This document shows positions 7,802 to 16,255 of a stretch of DNA of 64,000 bases, one piece after another (positions within the stretch are counted from its first letter, which is position 1; every line of letters begins with the position of its first letter). Origin of the DNA: JBBQUN01 sp963698395 (GTDB taxonomy: Bacteria > Actinomycetota > Acidimicrobiia > Acidimicrobiales > SZUA-35); assembly GCA_963698395.1 (NCBI GenBank), contig CAVOQQ010000006.1, positions 62,001-126,000 on the forward strand, in the 5' to 3' direction. The position numbers and the translations under genes were made by a program. The notes under the pieces are model-generated. The model had not been told where the DNA came from. It ran no database searches and saw only the letters and a list, made by a program, of their open reading frames with translations.

Positions 7802-9006
7802 AGTTCGATCACGATGCCGCGACCTTGGAACGGCTGACGGCATTGCACGCGTTCATCGAAGATCGAGTGCGTCCGGCGGAGGCGGCCGTCGAGGCCGAGC
7901 GCGTTGCCGAGCCGACCCGGCAACCGCCCACGGTCGAGGCGCTCAAGGTCGAGGCTCGCGAGGCCGGCCTGTGGAATCTCTGCGTTCGAGACGCTCGCTA
8001 CGGCCCCGGTCTCACGATGGTCGAGTATGCGCCCCTCGCCGAGGCGCTCGGAACGTGCGCGTTGGCCCAGGAAGTCACGAACTGCGATGCGCCGACGAGT
8101 GTCAACGGCGACGCCTTGGCCATCTATGCATCCGATGAGCAGCGGGGCCGCTGGCTGGAGCCGCAGCTCGAGGGAACGATCCGATCGGCCTTCGCCATGA
8201 CCGAGCCGCATGTGCCGTCATCCGATGCGTCGAACATCTCGATGACGGCGGTGCGTGATGGTGACGACTGGTTGCTCGATGGTCGCAAGTGGTGGATCAG
8301 CGGTGTGCTCCATCCCCACTGCGAGTTCGTGATCGCCGTTGCGTGCACCGACCCGGACGCGCCGCGCCACCATCGCCAGACTCAGTTCATCGTCCCGCTC
8401 GACACGCCCGGCCTCACGATCGTGAGGAATCTGCCCAAGTTCGGCTACCTGGATGCCAACGGACACTGCGAGCTCGAGTTCGACAACGTACGGGTCCCGG
8501 GTTCGGCTCTGCTCGGCGAGGTCGGAGGCGGCTTCGCGATCGGGCAGGCCCGACTCGGACCGGCCCGAGTGCAGCACTGCATGCGCACCATCGGTGTTGC
8601 CGAGCAGGCCCTTGCCCTGCTGTGCGAACGGGCCGAGCAACGGTCGACCTTCGGGCAGACGGTGGCCTCGCGTTCGAACGTGCAGGATTGGATCGCCGAG
8701 GCCCGCATCGACATCGATGCCGCTCGTTTGCTCACGCTGCGTACGGCGGCGTTGATGGACACCGAGGGCGACAAGGCGGCCGCGCCCGAGATGTCGGTCA
8801 TCAAGGTCCATGTCATGCGGACCGCCACCACCGTGATCGATCGAGCGATCCAGGTGTTCGGTGCTGCGGGTGTGTCGGATGATTTCCCGCTTGCTCGGAT
8901 GTACGCGCAGCTGCGGTCGCTGCGAATCGCCGACGGCCCCGACGAGGTGCACCTGATGGCGATCGCCAAACGAGAGCTACGACGTCAGGCCGCCGCTCGG
9001 GGGTGA
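7798..9006 (+). CDS. Acyl-CoA dehydrogenase, ACAD10/11-like
   Basis: This flavin enzyme introduces a double bond alpha-beta to a CoA thioester. FAMTEPHVPSSDASN is the FAD-contact segment. The pair WWISGVLHPHCEFVIAV and FIVPLDTPGLTIVRNL matches the ACAD10/11-like clade, which includes members active on hydroxylated or long-chain acyl-CoAs. RSTFGQTVASRSNVQDW and GAAGVSDDFPLARMYAQLR form the C-terminal helical domain. Its length (402 residues) is normal. It closes the operon after the NMO and CoA-transferase genes and ends 10 bp from the convergent sulfatase. Confidence 0.9.
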   Translation: MKFDHDAATLERLTALHAFIEDRVRPAEAAVEAERVAEPTRQPPTVEALKVEAREAGLWNLCVRDARYGPGLTMVEYAPLAEALGTCALAQEVTNCDAPTSVNGDALAIYASDEQRGRWLEPQLEGTIRSAFAMTEPHVPSSDASNISMTAVRDGDDWLLDGRKWWISGVLHPHCEFVIAVACTDPDAPRHHRQTQFIVPLDTPGLTIVRNLPKFGYLDANGHCELEFDNVRVPGSALLGEVGGGFAIGQARLGPARVQHCMRTIGVAEQALALLCERAEQRSTFGQTVASRSNVQDWIAEARIDIDAARLLTLRTAALMDTEGDKAAAPEMSVIKVHVMRTATTVIDRAIQVFGAAGVSDDFPLARMYAQLRSLRIADGPDEVHLMAIAKRELRRQAAARG

Positions 9007-9016
9007 TGCCGGCGGC

Positions 9017-11302
9017 TCACTGCGTGCCGAGGGCGGTGGCCCACGCCAACGCCGCCTCGTCGTCGCCGTTCATGGCCCGCTCGGTGTCGATCTCGAGGCG
9101 GATGATGCGTCCCTGGAAGTCGTAGGGTCCGGTGAAACCGTCGGAGACCCCGGCAACGCTTCGACCGATGTCGAGACCGATCGGCGAGATCATGTTGGGA
9201 ACGAGCGGGATGACCGCATCGCCGACCGGTCGCCCATCGACGGCGACCATGACGCGGGCCGGGCCCTGTCGGACTCGCTCCTGGCGGACCTCGACCACGA
9301 TCTCACCTGCCGGTACCGGTTCGGGCGAGCGAACGACCGTGTGGTCGCCGAAGGCGTTGTGGTCGTAGACCAGATGCCCGGTGTCGTCGAGGTAGAGCGC
9401 CAGGCCGTTGTTGATGGTGCCGACGGCGATGATCACGCCGCCCGCTGCCTTGTCGGCCCGGCCGAGGAGGGCTCGGAGATGCCAGGTCCGGCTTCCCAGC
9501 GGGGGAGCGGCGTCGGCCGGGATCCGGTCGACCGGGGGATGGTAGAGGTAGCGGTCGCGCCCGCCGGGGGTGCCGGTCAGCTTGTGTCCGGCGAAGAGGC
9601 GCGAGTCCTGCTCCTGGATCGGCAAGACCCCGTACCGGCCGGCCTCGATCCAGAACAGTTCGATCATCCGGGCCAGCTTCTCCGGCTCGGCCTCGGCGAG
9701 GTCATGGCACTCGGAGAAGTCGTCGTCGAGGTGGTACAGCTCCCAATCGTCCTCGTCGATGTGGCGGCCTTGTTTGTGGAACGTCACCGCCTTCCAACCG
9801 TCGGCGTAGATGCCGCGGTGGCCGAACATCTCGAAGTACTGGATCGTCTTCTCCGAGCGCACTTGTGCCGGATCGTTGGCTTCGGGTGCCAACGCGTAGG
9901 CGAAGCTGGTTCCATGGATCGGCTGCTGTTTCGTCCCCCGGTAGGAGGCCGGGGCCTCCAGGCCGGCGAGTTCCAGCACCGTCGGCACCACGTCGGTGAT
10001 GTGATGGAACTGGCGTCGGGTCTGGCCGGCAACGGCGGGATCCAGCCTGGCGGGCCAGGCGACGATGAGCGGATCACGCACACCGCCGCCGTGGGTGTTC
10101 TGCTTGTAGCGCTTCGCCGGCGTATTGCCGACCTGGGCCCATCCCCATGGATAGTTGGTGTTGGAGCGGGGGCCGCCGATCTCGTTCAACTTGGTCATGC
10201 CGTTGGCGACGGTGTCACCGATGCCGTTGAAGTAGCGGAACGTGTCGGTCACTCCGTACTGCTGGCCTTCCTGAGAGGCGCCGTTGTCGCTCATCGCCAT
10301 GATCAGGGTGTCGTCGCTGACGCCCATCTCGTCGAGGTTGTCGAGCAGTCGTCCGATCTGGGCATCGGTGTGGTCCAACATGGCGGCGAACGCCTCTTGG
10401 AGACGGCACGCCAGAGCCTGCTCGTCGGCCGAGAGGCTGTCCCACGGCTCGACGCCGGGGTTACGGGGAGCGAGATCGGTCCCCTCGGGGATGATGCCGA
10501 GTTCGAGTTGGCGTTGGTAGGTGCGCTCGCGCCAGACGTCCCAACCTTCGTCGAAATGTCCCCGGTACTTTGCGAGATAGCTGTCCGGAGCCTGATGCGG
10601 GGCATGGGTGGCGCCGAAGGCCAGGTAGGTGAAGAAGGGCCGTTCCGGCACCAGTGAATGGTGGTTCCTGATCATCCTGATGGCTTCGTCGACCAGGTCG
10701 GCCGACAGGTGGTAGCCGTCGTCCGGGACGGCGGGCGGGTCGACGAGGTGATTGTCGCGATAGAGCTCCGGGTAGAACTGATCGGTCTCGCCCTGCATGA
10801 ACCCGTAGTAGCGATCGAACCCGCGCCCGAGTGGCCACTCGTGGAACGGCCCGGCCGCCGAGGCGTCGCGCATCGGTGCCAGGTGCCACTTGCCGACCGC
10901 GAAGGTGCCATAGCCCTCGGCCTGGAGCATCTCGGCCAACGTCGCCGCGCTCGGGTCGATGCGGCCCCGCATGTTGTCGAAGCCGGTGTCGAAGTTGGAA
11001 AGGGCTCGCATGCCGACGGCGTGGTGGTTGCGGCCGGTGAGCAGACAGGCCCGACTGGGCGAACACAGCGCGGTCGTATGGAAGTTGGTGAAGCGGATCC
11101 CTCGATCGGCCAAGCGGTCGAAGTTCGGGGTCGGGATCAGTCCGCCGAACCCCGAGAGGTGAGCGAAACCCGTGTCATCGAGCAAGATGAGGATGACGTT
11201 CGGAGCGCCCTCGGGCGGCAACACCGGTTCCGGCCACCAAGGCTTGGATTCAGCGGCGGTCCGGCCGACGACCGGACCTGAGAGAGGAGAACGAGAAGCC
11301 AT
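9017..11302 (-). CDS. Arylsulfatase, type I (formylglycine-dependent), complete
   Basis: The 761-residue protein hydrolyses sulfate esters after oxidation of its motif cysteine to formylglycine. The metal ligands LDD are at 41-43, the C-S-P-S-R motif begins at Cys80 in TTALCSPSRACLLTGRNHH, GKWH is at 137-140, and the second metal motif is MSDNGASQEGQ. A C-terminal beta-sandwich domain follows. No signal peptide is visible, so it probably works in the cytoplasm. It is the last gene of the tauD-like / VOC / sulfatase minus-strand operon, starting 12 bp after the VOC stop. It probably releases sulfate from an organosulfate taken up by the cell. It is paralogous to the truncated copy at 1642-3531. 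No sulfatase-modifying enzyme is in the window. Confidence 0.93.
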   Translation of the reverse strand: MASRSPLSGPVVGRTAAESKPWWPEPVLPPEGAPNVILILLDDTGFAHLSGFGGLIPTPNFDRLADRGIRFTNFHTTALCSPSRACLLTGRNHHAVGMRALSNFDTGFDNMRGRIDPSAATLAEMLQAEGYGTFAVGKWHLAPMRDASAAGPFHEWPLGRGFDRYYGFMQGETDQFYPELYRDNHLVDPPAVPDDGYHLSADLVDEAIRMIRNHHSLVPERPFFTYLAFGATHAPHQAPDSYLAKYRGHFDEGWDVWRERTYQRQLELGIIPEGTDLAPRNPGVEPWDSLSADEQALACRLQEAFAAMLDHTDAQIGRLLDNLDEMGVSDDTLIMAMSDNGASQEGQQYGVTDTFRYFNGIGDTVANGMTKLNEIGGPRSNTNYPWGWAQVGNTPAKRYKQNTHGGGVRDPLIVAWPARLDPAVAGQTRRQFHHITDVVPTVLELAGLEAPASYRGTKQQPIHGTSFAYALAPEANDPAQVRSEKTIQYFEMFGHRGIYADGWKAVTFHKQGRHIDEDDWELYHLDDDFSECHDLAEAEPEKLARMIELFWIEAGRYGVLPIQEQDSRLFAGHKLTGTPGGRDRYLYHPPVDRIPADAAPPLGSRTWHLRALLGRADKAAGGVIIAVGTINNGLALYLDDTGHLVYDHNAFGDHTVVRSPEPVPAGEIVVEVRQERVRQGPARVMVAVDGRPVGDAVIPLVPNMISPIGLDIGRSVAGVSDGFTGPYDFQGRIIRLEIDTERAMNGDDEAALAWATALGTQ

Positions 11303-11314
11303 GGTGCACCGTAC

Positions 11315-12090
11315 CTAGTGGTGGACTCTGGGTGTGAGTTGGATCGGGACCCCGCTCGCATCGGATGGGTGGACCACGATGTGTGGTGGCTGGTCGATCA
11401 GCCGGGCTCCCGAGTCGGAGACGGCCGCCGTGGTGGTGTCGAGGTCGTTCGCGATGATGGCGAGAGCGAAGGGGCCTTGCCCGAATCGGCCGAGTCGGGT
11501 TTGCAGCGGTGACGCCGTGTCGGGCAGGGGAGTCAGCAGTTCGATCATGCGATCGCCGAGGAGGAACCGAGCGGCCACCGAGGTGCCGAGTGGGTGAACG
11601 CCGGCGTGTGCCGGCGGTTCCCCGAGGATCGCGGCCCACCGTCGTGCCATCAGTTCGGTGTCGGCAACGAGGATGGCGACATGGTCGAGCACGGCACCTG
11701 CGGGTCGGGCCGGTCGATCGTGCTCAGCGGTCAGAGCGTGCAGTTCCACGTGCACACCGGCCCACTCTCGATCGATCTGCACCGTGTTGCCGTCCCGCTC
11801 GGCGTGTGCTCCCATCGACCGGAGCTCGTCCTCGGCCGCGTCGAGGTCGGCGACCTCGACGACGAGTCGCTCGATGCCGCGTCGTATCGAGCCGTCGTCG
11901 CCTCCTGTCAGGGTCAGCAGTGCGTCACCGAGGACGAACATGGCACGATCGGGGGTGTCGACGATTCTTCGGCCGGCGACGTCGGCGTGGTGCCGGTGAT
12001 GGCGGTGTAGACATCGATGTCGTGGTCGAGGTCGGTGCTTCGAACGACGACGCCGGCCAGCCGAGTCGGGCTCGTCGGTTCAGAGTGCAA
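11315..12090 (-). CDS. VOC (glyoxalase/dioxygenase) superfamily protein, apparently frameshifted
   Basis: The protein has paired VOC modules. The first is LAGVVVRSTDLDHDIDVYTAI, then MFVLGDALLTLTGG. The second is LDHVAILVADTELMARRWAAIL to GVPIQLTPRVHH. The two parts lie in different frames. The upstream frame reads PTSPAEE then leaves the family, and the downstream frame picks up RIVDTPDRAMFVLGD, so a one-base loss (or two-base gain) occurs near 11966-11975. The best start is a TTG at 12090 with GCGAGG 9 nt upstream, overlapping the end of the tauD-like gene. If the shift is not real, translation could begin only at the ATG at 11941 (208 residues). Function is unknown; VOC enzymes often cleave aromatic rings or isomerise metabolites. 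Confidence 0.7.
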
Positions 12091-12910
12091 GGTAGGGGAC
12101 CTCGCCGATGGCCGTTGCCCGGTAGCCGTGGCGGATTTGAGGGAAGTAGTCCCAGGCGGCGTGGTGCTGGACACAACGGTTGTCCCAGAACACGACGGTG
12201 TTGGGTTCCCAGCGGACCCGGATCTGGAAGTCGACGCCGAGCGCGATGTGTTGATACAGCATGTCGAGGATGGCACGGCTCTCGGCCTTGCTGAGTTCCT
12301 TGACCTTGCCGGTGAACGCGCTGTTGACGAAGAGGGCCTTGCGCCCGGTGAGTGGGTGTGTGCGAATGACCGGGTGTACCTGGGACGGCAGGTCTCGCAA
12401 CGCCACCTCGCCGCTGAGGTAGAGGTAGTGTCCCGTCGGGTCATGCCGGGCGGTGAGTCGCAGCAGGAGGGTCTGCATCTCGGCCGAGAGCGATTCGAAG
12501 GCCTGATACATGTCGGCGAACAGGGTGTCGCCCCCGGACTCGGGCACGATCTCCATGCGGAGCATCGACAGCGCCGGTGGGTTCAGCTCGCTGGAGATGT
12601 CGGAGTGCCAACCTTGGCCGGCCACGTGCTTGGAGTTCTCGTCGGCGTGGATGACGAGCAGCTCTGGCAGGGCGCCTTCCTTCTTGACCGGATAGGTGGT
12701 GAGTTCGCCGAGCCGGTGAGCGAAGGCGGCGTGTTGTTCCGGTGTCATCGTCTGATCACGAACGACGACGACGCCACGCTCGCCCCCGAGCTGCTTGAGG
12801 GCTTCCACCTCTTCGTCGGTCATGTCGAGCAACGTGACCCCTTCGAGTTCGGCTCCGAAACGGGGAGAGATCGGACGGTGGGCCAGTGTGACTCGTTCGG
12901 TGATCGACAT
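12080..12910 (-). CDS. TauD/TfdA-family 2-oxoglutarate-dependent dioxygenase
   Basis: The 276-residue Fe(II)/2-oxoglutarate oxygenase has the metal pair of WHSD (HxD), a distal His in QHHAAWDYFP and the 2-oxoglutarate-binding Arg in GYRATAIGE. This family includes taurine dioxygenase, 2,4-D dioxygenase and the alkylsulfatase AtsK. Beside an arylsulfatase and a TauE-type exporter, an organosulfur substrate (sulfonate or alkyl sulfate) is the most likely choice, by inference. It is the first gene of the minus-strand operon. Its ATG sits inside a palindrome, and a TAGAGT lies 6 nt before the ATG, so the transcript is probably leaderless. Confidence 0.9.
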   Translation of the reverse strand: MSITERVTLAHRPISPRFGAELEGVTLLDMTDEEVEALKQLGGERGVVVVRDQTMTPEQHAAFAHRLGELTTYPVKKEGALPELLVIHADENSKHVAGQGWHSDISSELNPPALSMLRMEIVPESGGDTLFADMYQAFESLSAEMQTLLLRLTARHDPTGHYLYLSGEVALRDLPSQVHPVIRTHPLTGRKALFVNSAFTGKVKELSKAESRAILDMLYQHIALGVDFQIRVRWEPNTVVFWDNRCVQHHAAWDYFPQIRHGYRATAIGEVPYLAL

Positions 12911-12949
12911 GATGTCACTCTACAGTGACATCATCGCACTGTACAGTGC
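12909..12949. promoter_or_regulatory. Twin-palindrome divergent operator/promoter
   Basis: Two palindromes fill the space between the divergent genes. The first spans 12909-12934, a 26-bp inverted repeat with one mismatched pair. The second is the perfect 14-mer GCACTGTACAGTGC at 12936-12949. Both share the core CACT(C/G)TACAGTG and their centres are 21 bp apart, two helical turns. TAGAGT (minus strand, 12922-12917) and TACAGT (plus strand, 12943-12948) fit as -10 boxes of the two leaderless genes. Each core therefore covers a -10 on one side and lies near the -35 of the other. The TetR protein encoded beside it is the obvious ligand. Confidence 0.75.
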
Positions 12950-12954
12950 CACAC

Positions 12955-13632
12955 GTGACCGATGATCCCAAAGCACTGAGCATCGACGTGGAGCAGGATC
13001 TCGATGCGCTCCTCGACGACCCGAAGGCGCTGCCGCGACTCAAGCTGCTCCGGGCGACGGTACGGCTCATTGCCGATCGAGGGCTCGACGTGACGATGGA
13101 TGACATCGCGCAGGCATCCGGAATCAACCGGCGAACGCTGTTTCGCCAGGTGGAGAGCAGGGATGCGTTGCTCGCCGACGCACTGTCGTCGTCGATGGAC
13201 TGGTTCGAGACCCAGATCGAGCGCGCCGTGCCGGCCGAGCAACCGCTCGAGGAATGGATCACGGCACTGGCCCTGCGAATGATGGAGATCCATCGTGCTT
13301 CGGGGCTCGGCTATTGGCAGCTTGCTGCCTCGCCCGACGACGATCTGCCACCTGAGCTCGCAGCGGTCAATGCCCGGCGCCGCCTCGATCGCCGAGCGAA
13401 CTCGCCGGTGACTGCCCGTGCCATCTGGAAGCGGGCAGGCGGCACGGGTCGATGCCCGCAGGTGGTCATCGACGCCGTGGCCATGACCCTGTCGACGTTT
13501 GCGACCCGTTCGATGGTCGAAGACTTCGGGCGCGACACCAAAGCGGTCGCGGGCAGTGTCGGCACGATCCTTGCGACCTTGGTCGAGTCTCAGGTCGATG
13601 CCCAGTCTCGACGTTCGACGCCGAACCAGTGA
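12955..13632 (+). CDS. TetR-family transcriptional regulator
   Basis: The N-terminal TetR DNA-binding domain is VTMDDIAQASGINRRTLFRQVESRDALLADAL, with a helix-turn-helix at roughly residues 49-68. A ligand-binding C-terminal domain of low conservation follows. The start is taken as the GTG at 12955, 7 bp after the TACAGT box, consistent with leaderless translation. A GTG at 12925 is also in frame but would sit in the operator. The stop overlaps the GTG of the exporter gene (GTGA). The arrangement suggests a local repressor of both the dioxygenase/sulfatase operon and its own regulator/exporter operon, with the effector unknown. Confidence 0.88.
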   Translation: MTDDPKALSIDVEQDLDALLDDPKALPRLKLLRATVRLIADRGLDVTMDDIAQASGINRRTLFRQVESRDALLADALSSSMDWFETQIERAVPAEQPLEEWITALALRMMEIHRASGLGYWQLAASPDDDLPPELAAVNARRRLDRRANSPVTARAIWKRAGGTGRCPQVVIDAVAMTLSTFATRSMVEDFGRDTKAVAGSVGTILATLVESQVDAQSRRSTPNQ

Positions 13633-14360
13633 GTGTCTGGGAACTCGTCGCCGTCGTCGCGATCGTCGCAATTGCCACCGTCGTCCAGGGGGTGTCGGGG
13701 TTCGGGTTCTCGCTGGTCGCCATGCCGCTGCTCGCCACCCTGCTCGGCGTCGAGGCGGCACTGGTGATCCAGACGACACTCGGGATCGCGTCGAACGGTG
13801 CAACCGCACTGCGGTCTCGAGGAGACGTGCTCGTCGGCACGGTCGGGCGCATCCTCACCTCCGTGGTCCTCGGCATGCCGCTTGGTTGGTTGATCCTCGC
13901 ACGGGTGAGTGGTCGCGGCCTCAAACTGTTGGTCGGCGTCATCGTTGCGTTGCTCGCCCTGGCGCTTGCGAGGCGTATCCAGATCAAAGCGACCGGACCC
14001 ATCGTCGACTACGCGAGCGGGTTCGTTTCCGGGGTGCTGTCGACCAGCACGGGCACGGCCGGACCGCCACTCGTCATCGGGCTCTCCGGCCGACGGCTGC
14101 CGGCGGCGAACCAGCGCGCCACCCTGTCGGCCTGCTTCACCGCAACGAGCCTCATCGTCTTCACCGCACTGCTCGTGAGTGGACGCGTCGACCAATCAGC
14201 ATTGATCGCCGTTGCCGCGTCGTTGCCGATCCTCGTCTTGGCCTCCACGATGGGGCACCGGATCTTCGATCGACTCCAGCAACATCACTACGAACACGTG
14301 GTCGTCCTCCTGCTCTTCGCGAGTTCGGCGATCGCGATCGGATCGGCACTCGCTGAGTAG
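13629..14360 (+). CDS. TauE/SafE-family sulfite/sulfonate exporter-type permease
   Basis: This is a membrane protein of about 243 residues with the conserved N-terminal helix VQGVSGFGFSLVAMPLL and the second-half motif GVLSTSTGTAGPPLVI, which mark the TauE/SafE/TSUP family. About seven or eight hydrophobic segments can be counted. Members export sulfite, sulfoacetate or related anions, or carry other small organic anions. The GTG at 13629 overlaps the TetR stop, fixing the start and the operon. An in-frame start at 13452 would lie inside the tetR gene and is rejected. Export of sulfite or sulfate produced by the divergent operon is the simplest reading. Confidence 0.9.
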   Translation: MSVWELVAVVAIVAIATVVQGVSGFGFSLVAMPLLATLLGVEAALVIQTTLGIASNGATALRSRGDVLVGTVGRILTSVVLGMPLGWLILARVSGRGLKLLVGVIVALLALALARRIQIKATGPIVDYASGFVSGVLSTSTGTAGPPLVIGLSGRRLPAANQRATLSACFTATSLIVFTALLVSGRVDQSALIAVAASLPILVLASTMGHRIFDRLQQHHYEHVVVLLLFASSAIAIGSALAE

Positions 14361-14460
14361 GCCGACACGGATCGTCGCCTGCAGCAGAGCGCGGTCCGGC
14401 GGCGAGCGGTCTGCCGATGATGATCCAGCGGGGGAGTGGGCGTCGTGGCGGTGGAAGCGA

Positions 14461-15111
14461 TCAGAGAAGGATCAGCAGCTGTGCCACGAGGATCTTCGTG
14501 TCCATGGCGGCCGGAAGCACGAGCGCATCGGTGAGGTCGAGTTGGGGATCTCCTGTCCGCTCGGCTGCGAACGCGAGGGCTGCCGGCTGGGTGTGTGCCC
14601 CCGACACCAGCCCCGCCGGATGTTCCCGCCATGCGCTGCCGCGAACCGGGACGAACATCCGATCGGACCGCTGGACACGAGACACTCGAAGGGCATCGTC
14701 GTGACGCTGGTACAGGTCCTCGACGCTCTGGCCACGTCCGGTACCGACCCGAATCGTCACGCTCTGGAGTTCGGTTCCGTGGGCGGCGTCGGGACGATCG
14801 GGCACGAAGCGGCCGATGATGACGATGGCGGCGAGGAGCCCGAGCACACCAAAGGGATAGGCGAGCGCATAACCGACGACGGGAAGACTCCGCTCCGCCG
14901 GGTCGACGAGCGCCTTGGCGGCAGCAGGCGAAGGAGTGTTGGTCAGGCTTCCTGCGTAGAGGCCGGCGAACAACGCGCCCGCCGGTCCGATGCTGACTCC
15001 TCGGATCGATCCGGCGCCGATGATCGATCCAACGGCGAGTACGGCGAAGAGGAGCACGAGCGGTTGGCCCGACGCTCCGGCGCACCGCCATCGGCAAACG
15101 ACCCGGCTCAT
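14461..15111 (-). pseudogene. AspT/YidE-type antiporter remnant with two internal deletions
   Basis: The open frame is a collapsed aspartate:alanine-antiporter-family protein. VLLFAVLAVGSIIGAGSIRG, typical of the first half-domain, runs after GALFAGL directly into YAGSLTNTPSPAAAKAL, which normally lies about 80-100 residues later. A short RCK_C-like stretch (LQSVTIRVGTGRGQSVEDLY) then runs straight into GLVSGAHTQPAALAFAAERTG, the end of the second half-domain. Intact members are about 530-560 residues; this frame has about 216. Both losses remove the same part of each membrane repeat and keep the frame open. The start at 15111 follows AAGGG and lies 14 bp after the SDR stop. It is very unlikely to work as an antiporter. 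Confidence 0.7.
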
Positions 15112-15124
15112 CGCCCTTGGGTTC

Positions 15125-16108
15125 TCAGACGTCGGCGAGCATCGTTTCGCTGAGGTCCCAGAGTCGTGCTGCGTCGTCTTCATCGATCGCGTACGGCTTG
15201 ACGCCGCTCCCTCGTGGTGAATCGTCCGACCAGAGCGCGGCGACGTCGCCGTCTTCGCAGTAGAGACCGTGTTTGTCGTCGAGGAGTGGGGAGGTGGCGG
15301 CCCAGAGGGTGGTGGTGCAGCCTTGCGAGGGGGTCTTGAACGCGGCTTGTGCCAGTTTGCTGGGGTTGCCGTCGGCGTCGAGCCAGCCCATCATGATCTG
15401 CTCTTCGATCGGCAAGTCTCGCTGGAGTGGGGTGAAGATGCCGCCGGGGTGCACCGACATGGCGCGTCCGCCGAAGCGGCTCATCCGTTGTGAGAGCTCG
15501 ACGGCGAAAAGGGCGTTGGCGGTCTTCGCTTGGGCGTAGGCGGCCCATTTGTCATAGGCGGTTTCGAGGAAGTGGATGTCGTCCCAGAGGATGCCGTTGC
15601 GGTGGTGGCCGACCGAGGAGAGGGCAACGACGCGTGGGGCCGCTGCCTTTTCGAGCAGTGGCATGAGTCCCTTCGTGAGTGCGAAGTGGCCGAGGTGGTT
15701 GATGCCGAACTGGTACTCCCAGTTCGGGCCGACACAGCGTTCGGGAGTGGCCATCACCCCGGCGTTGTTGATGAGGAGATCGATGCGATCGAGTTCGTCG
15801 TTCAGCGTCTCGGTGAAGGCTCGGACGGTGCGGAGGTCGGCGAGGTCCATCTGATGGGTGACGACGGTTCCGGACAGCGTGCCCTCGAGTGCGGCGAGAT
15901 TCTCGGTGGCTTTGGCCGGCGTGCGGACGGGGACGATGACGGTGGCGCCTTTGGAGGCCAACGCCTTCGTGGTTTCGAATCCGATGCCGGAGTAGCCGCC
16001 GGTGACCACGGCGGTGGTGCCGGTGAGATCGATGCCTTCGAGGATCTGGTCGGGCTCGCTCTTGGGGGTGAAACCGGAGCCGAGTGGGGTTTGGTCTCGT
16101 GCCGACAT
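15125..16108 (-). CDS. Short-chain dehydrogenase/reductase
   Basis: This NAD(P)-dependent oxidoreductase has 327 residues. The cofactor motif is VVTGGYSGIGFETTKAL, the NNAG motif is LLINNAGVMATP, and the catalytic Ser and Tyr-x-x-x-Lys appear in ALSSVGHH and YAQAKTANAL. It resembles the longer retinol-dehydrogenase/WW-oxidoreductase-like SDRs. The ATG at 16108 is chosen for its AGAGGA 7 nt upstream and because the fold begins soon after. The longer frame to 16228 has no family sequence. Its substrate cannot be told from sequence. The AspT remnant follows closely on the same strand. Confidence 0.88.
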   Translation of the reverse strand: MSARDQTPLGSGFTPKSEPDQILEGIDLTGTTAVVTGGYSGIGFETTKALASKGATVIVPVRTPAKATENLAALEGTLSGTVVTHQMDLADLRTVRAFTETLNDELDRIDLLINNAGVMATPERCVGPNWEYQFGINHLGHFALTKGLMPLLEKAAAPRVVALSSVGHHRNGILWDDIHFLETAYDKWAAYAQAKTANALFAVELSQRMSRFGGRAMSVHPGGIFTPLQRDLPIEEQIMMGWLDADGNPSKLAQAAFKTPSQGCTTTLWAATSPLLDDKHGLYCEDGDVAALWSDDSPRGSGVKPYAIDEDDAARLWDLSETMLADV

Positions 16109-16255
16109 GGTGCATCCTCTGACTGGGTGGACAGGCTCGCACCCTAGCCCCGGGCTACCTTCCCGGGGGTGCCGCTGATGCGGCTGGCAGCACTGGGACC
16201 GACTCCGACGGGTATCGCACTTGGGCAATCGGTTGATCGGTGACAGCCTGGCCCG

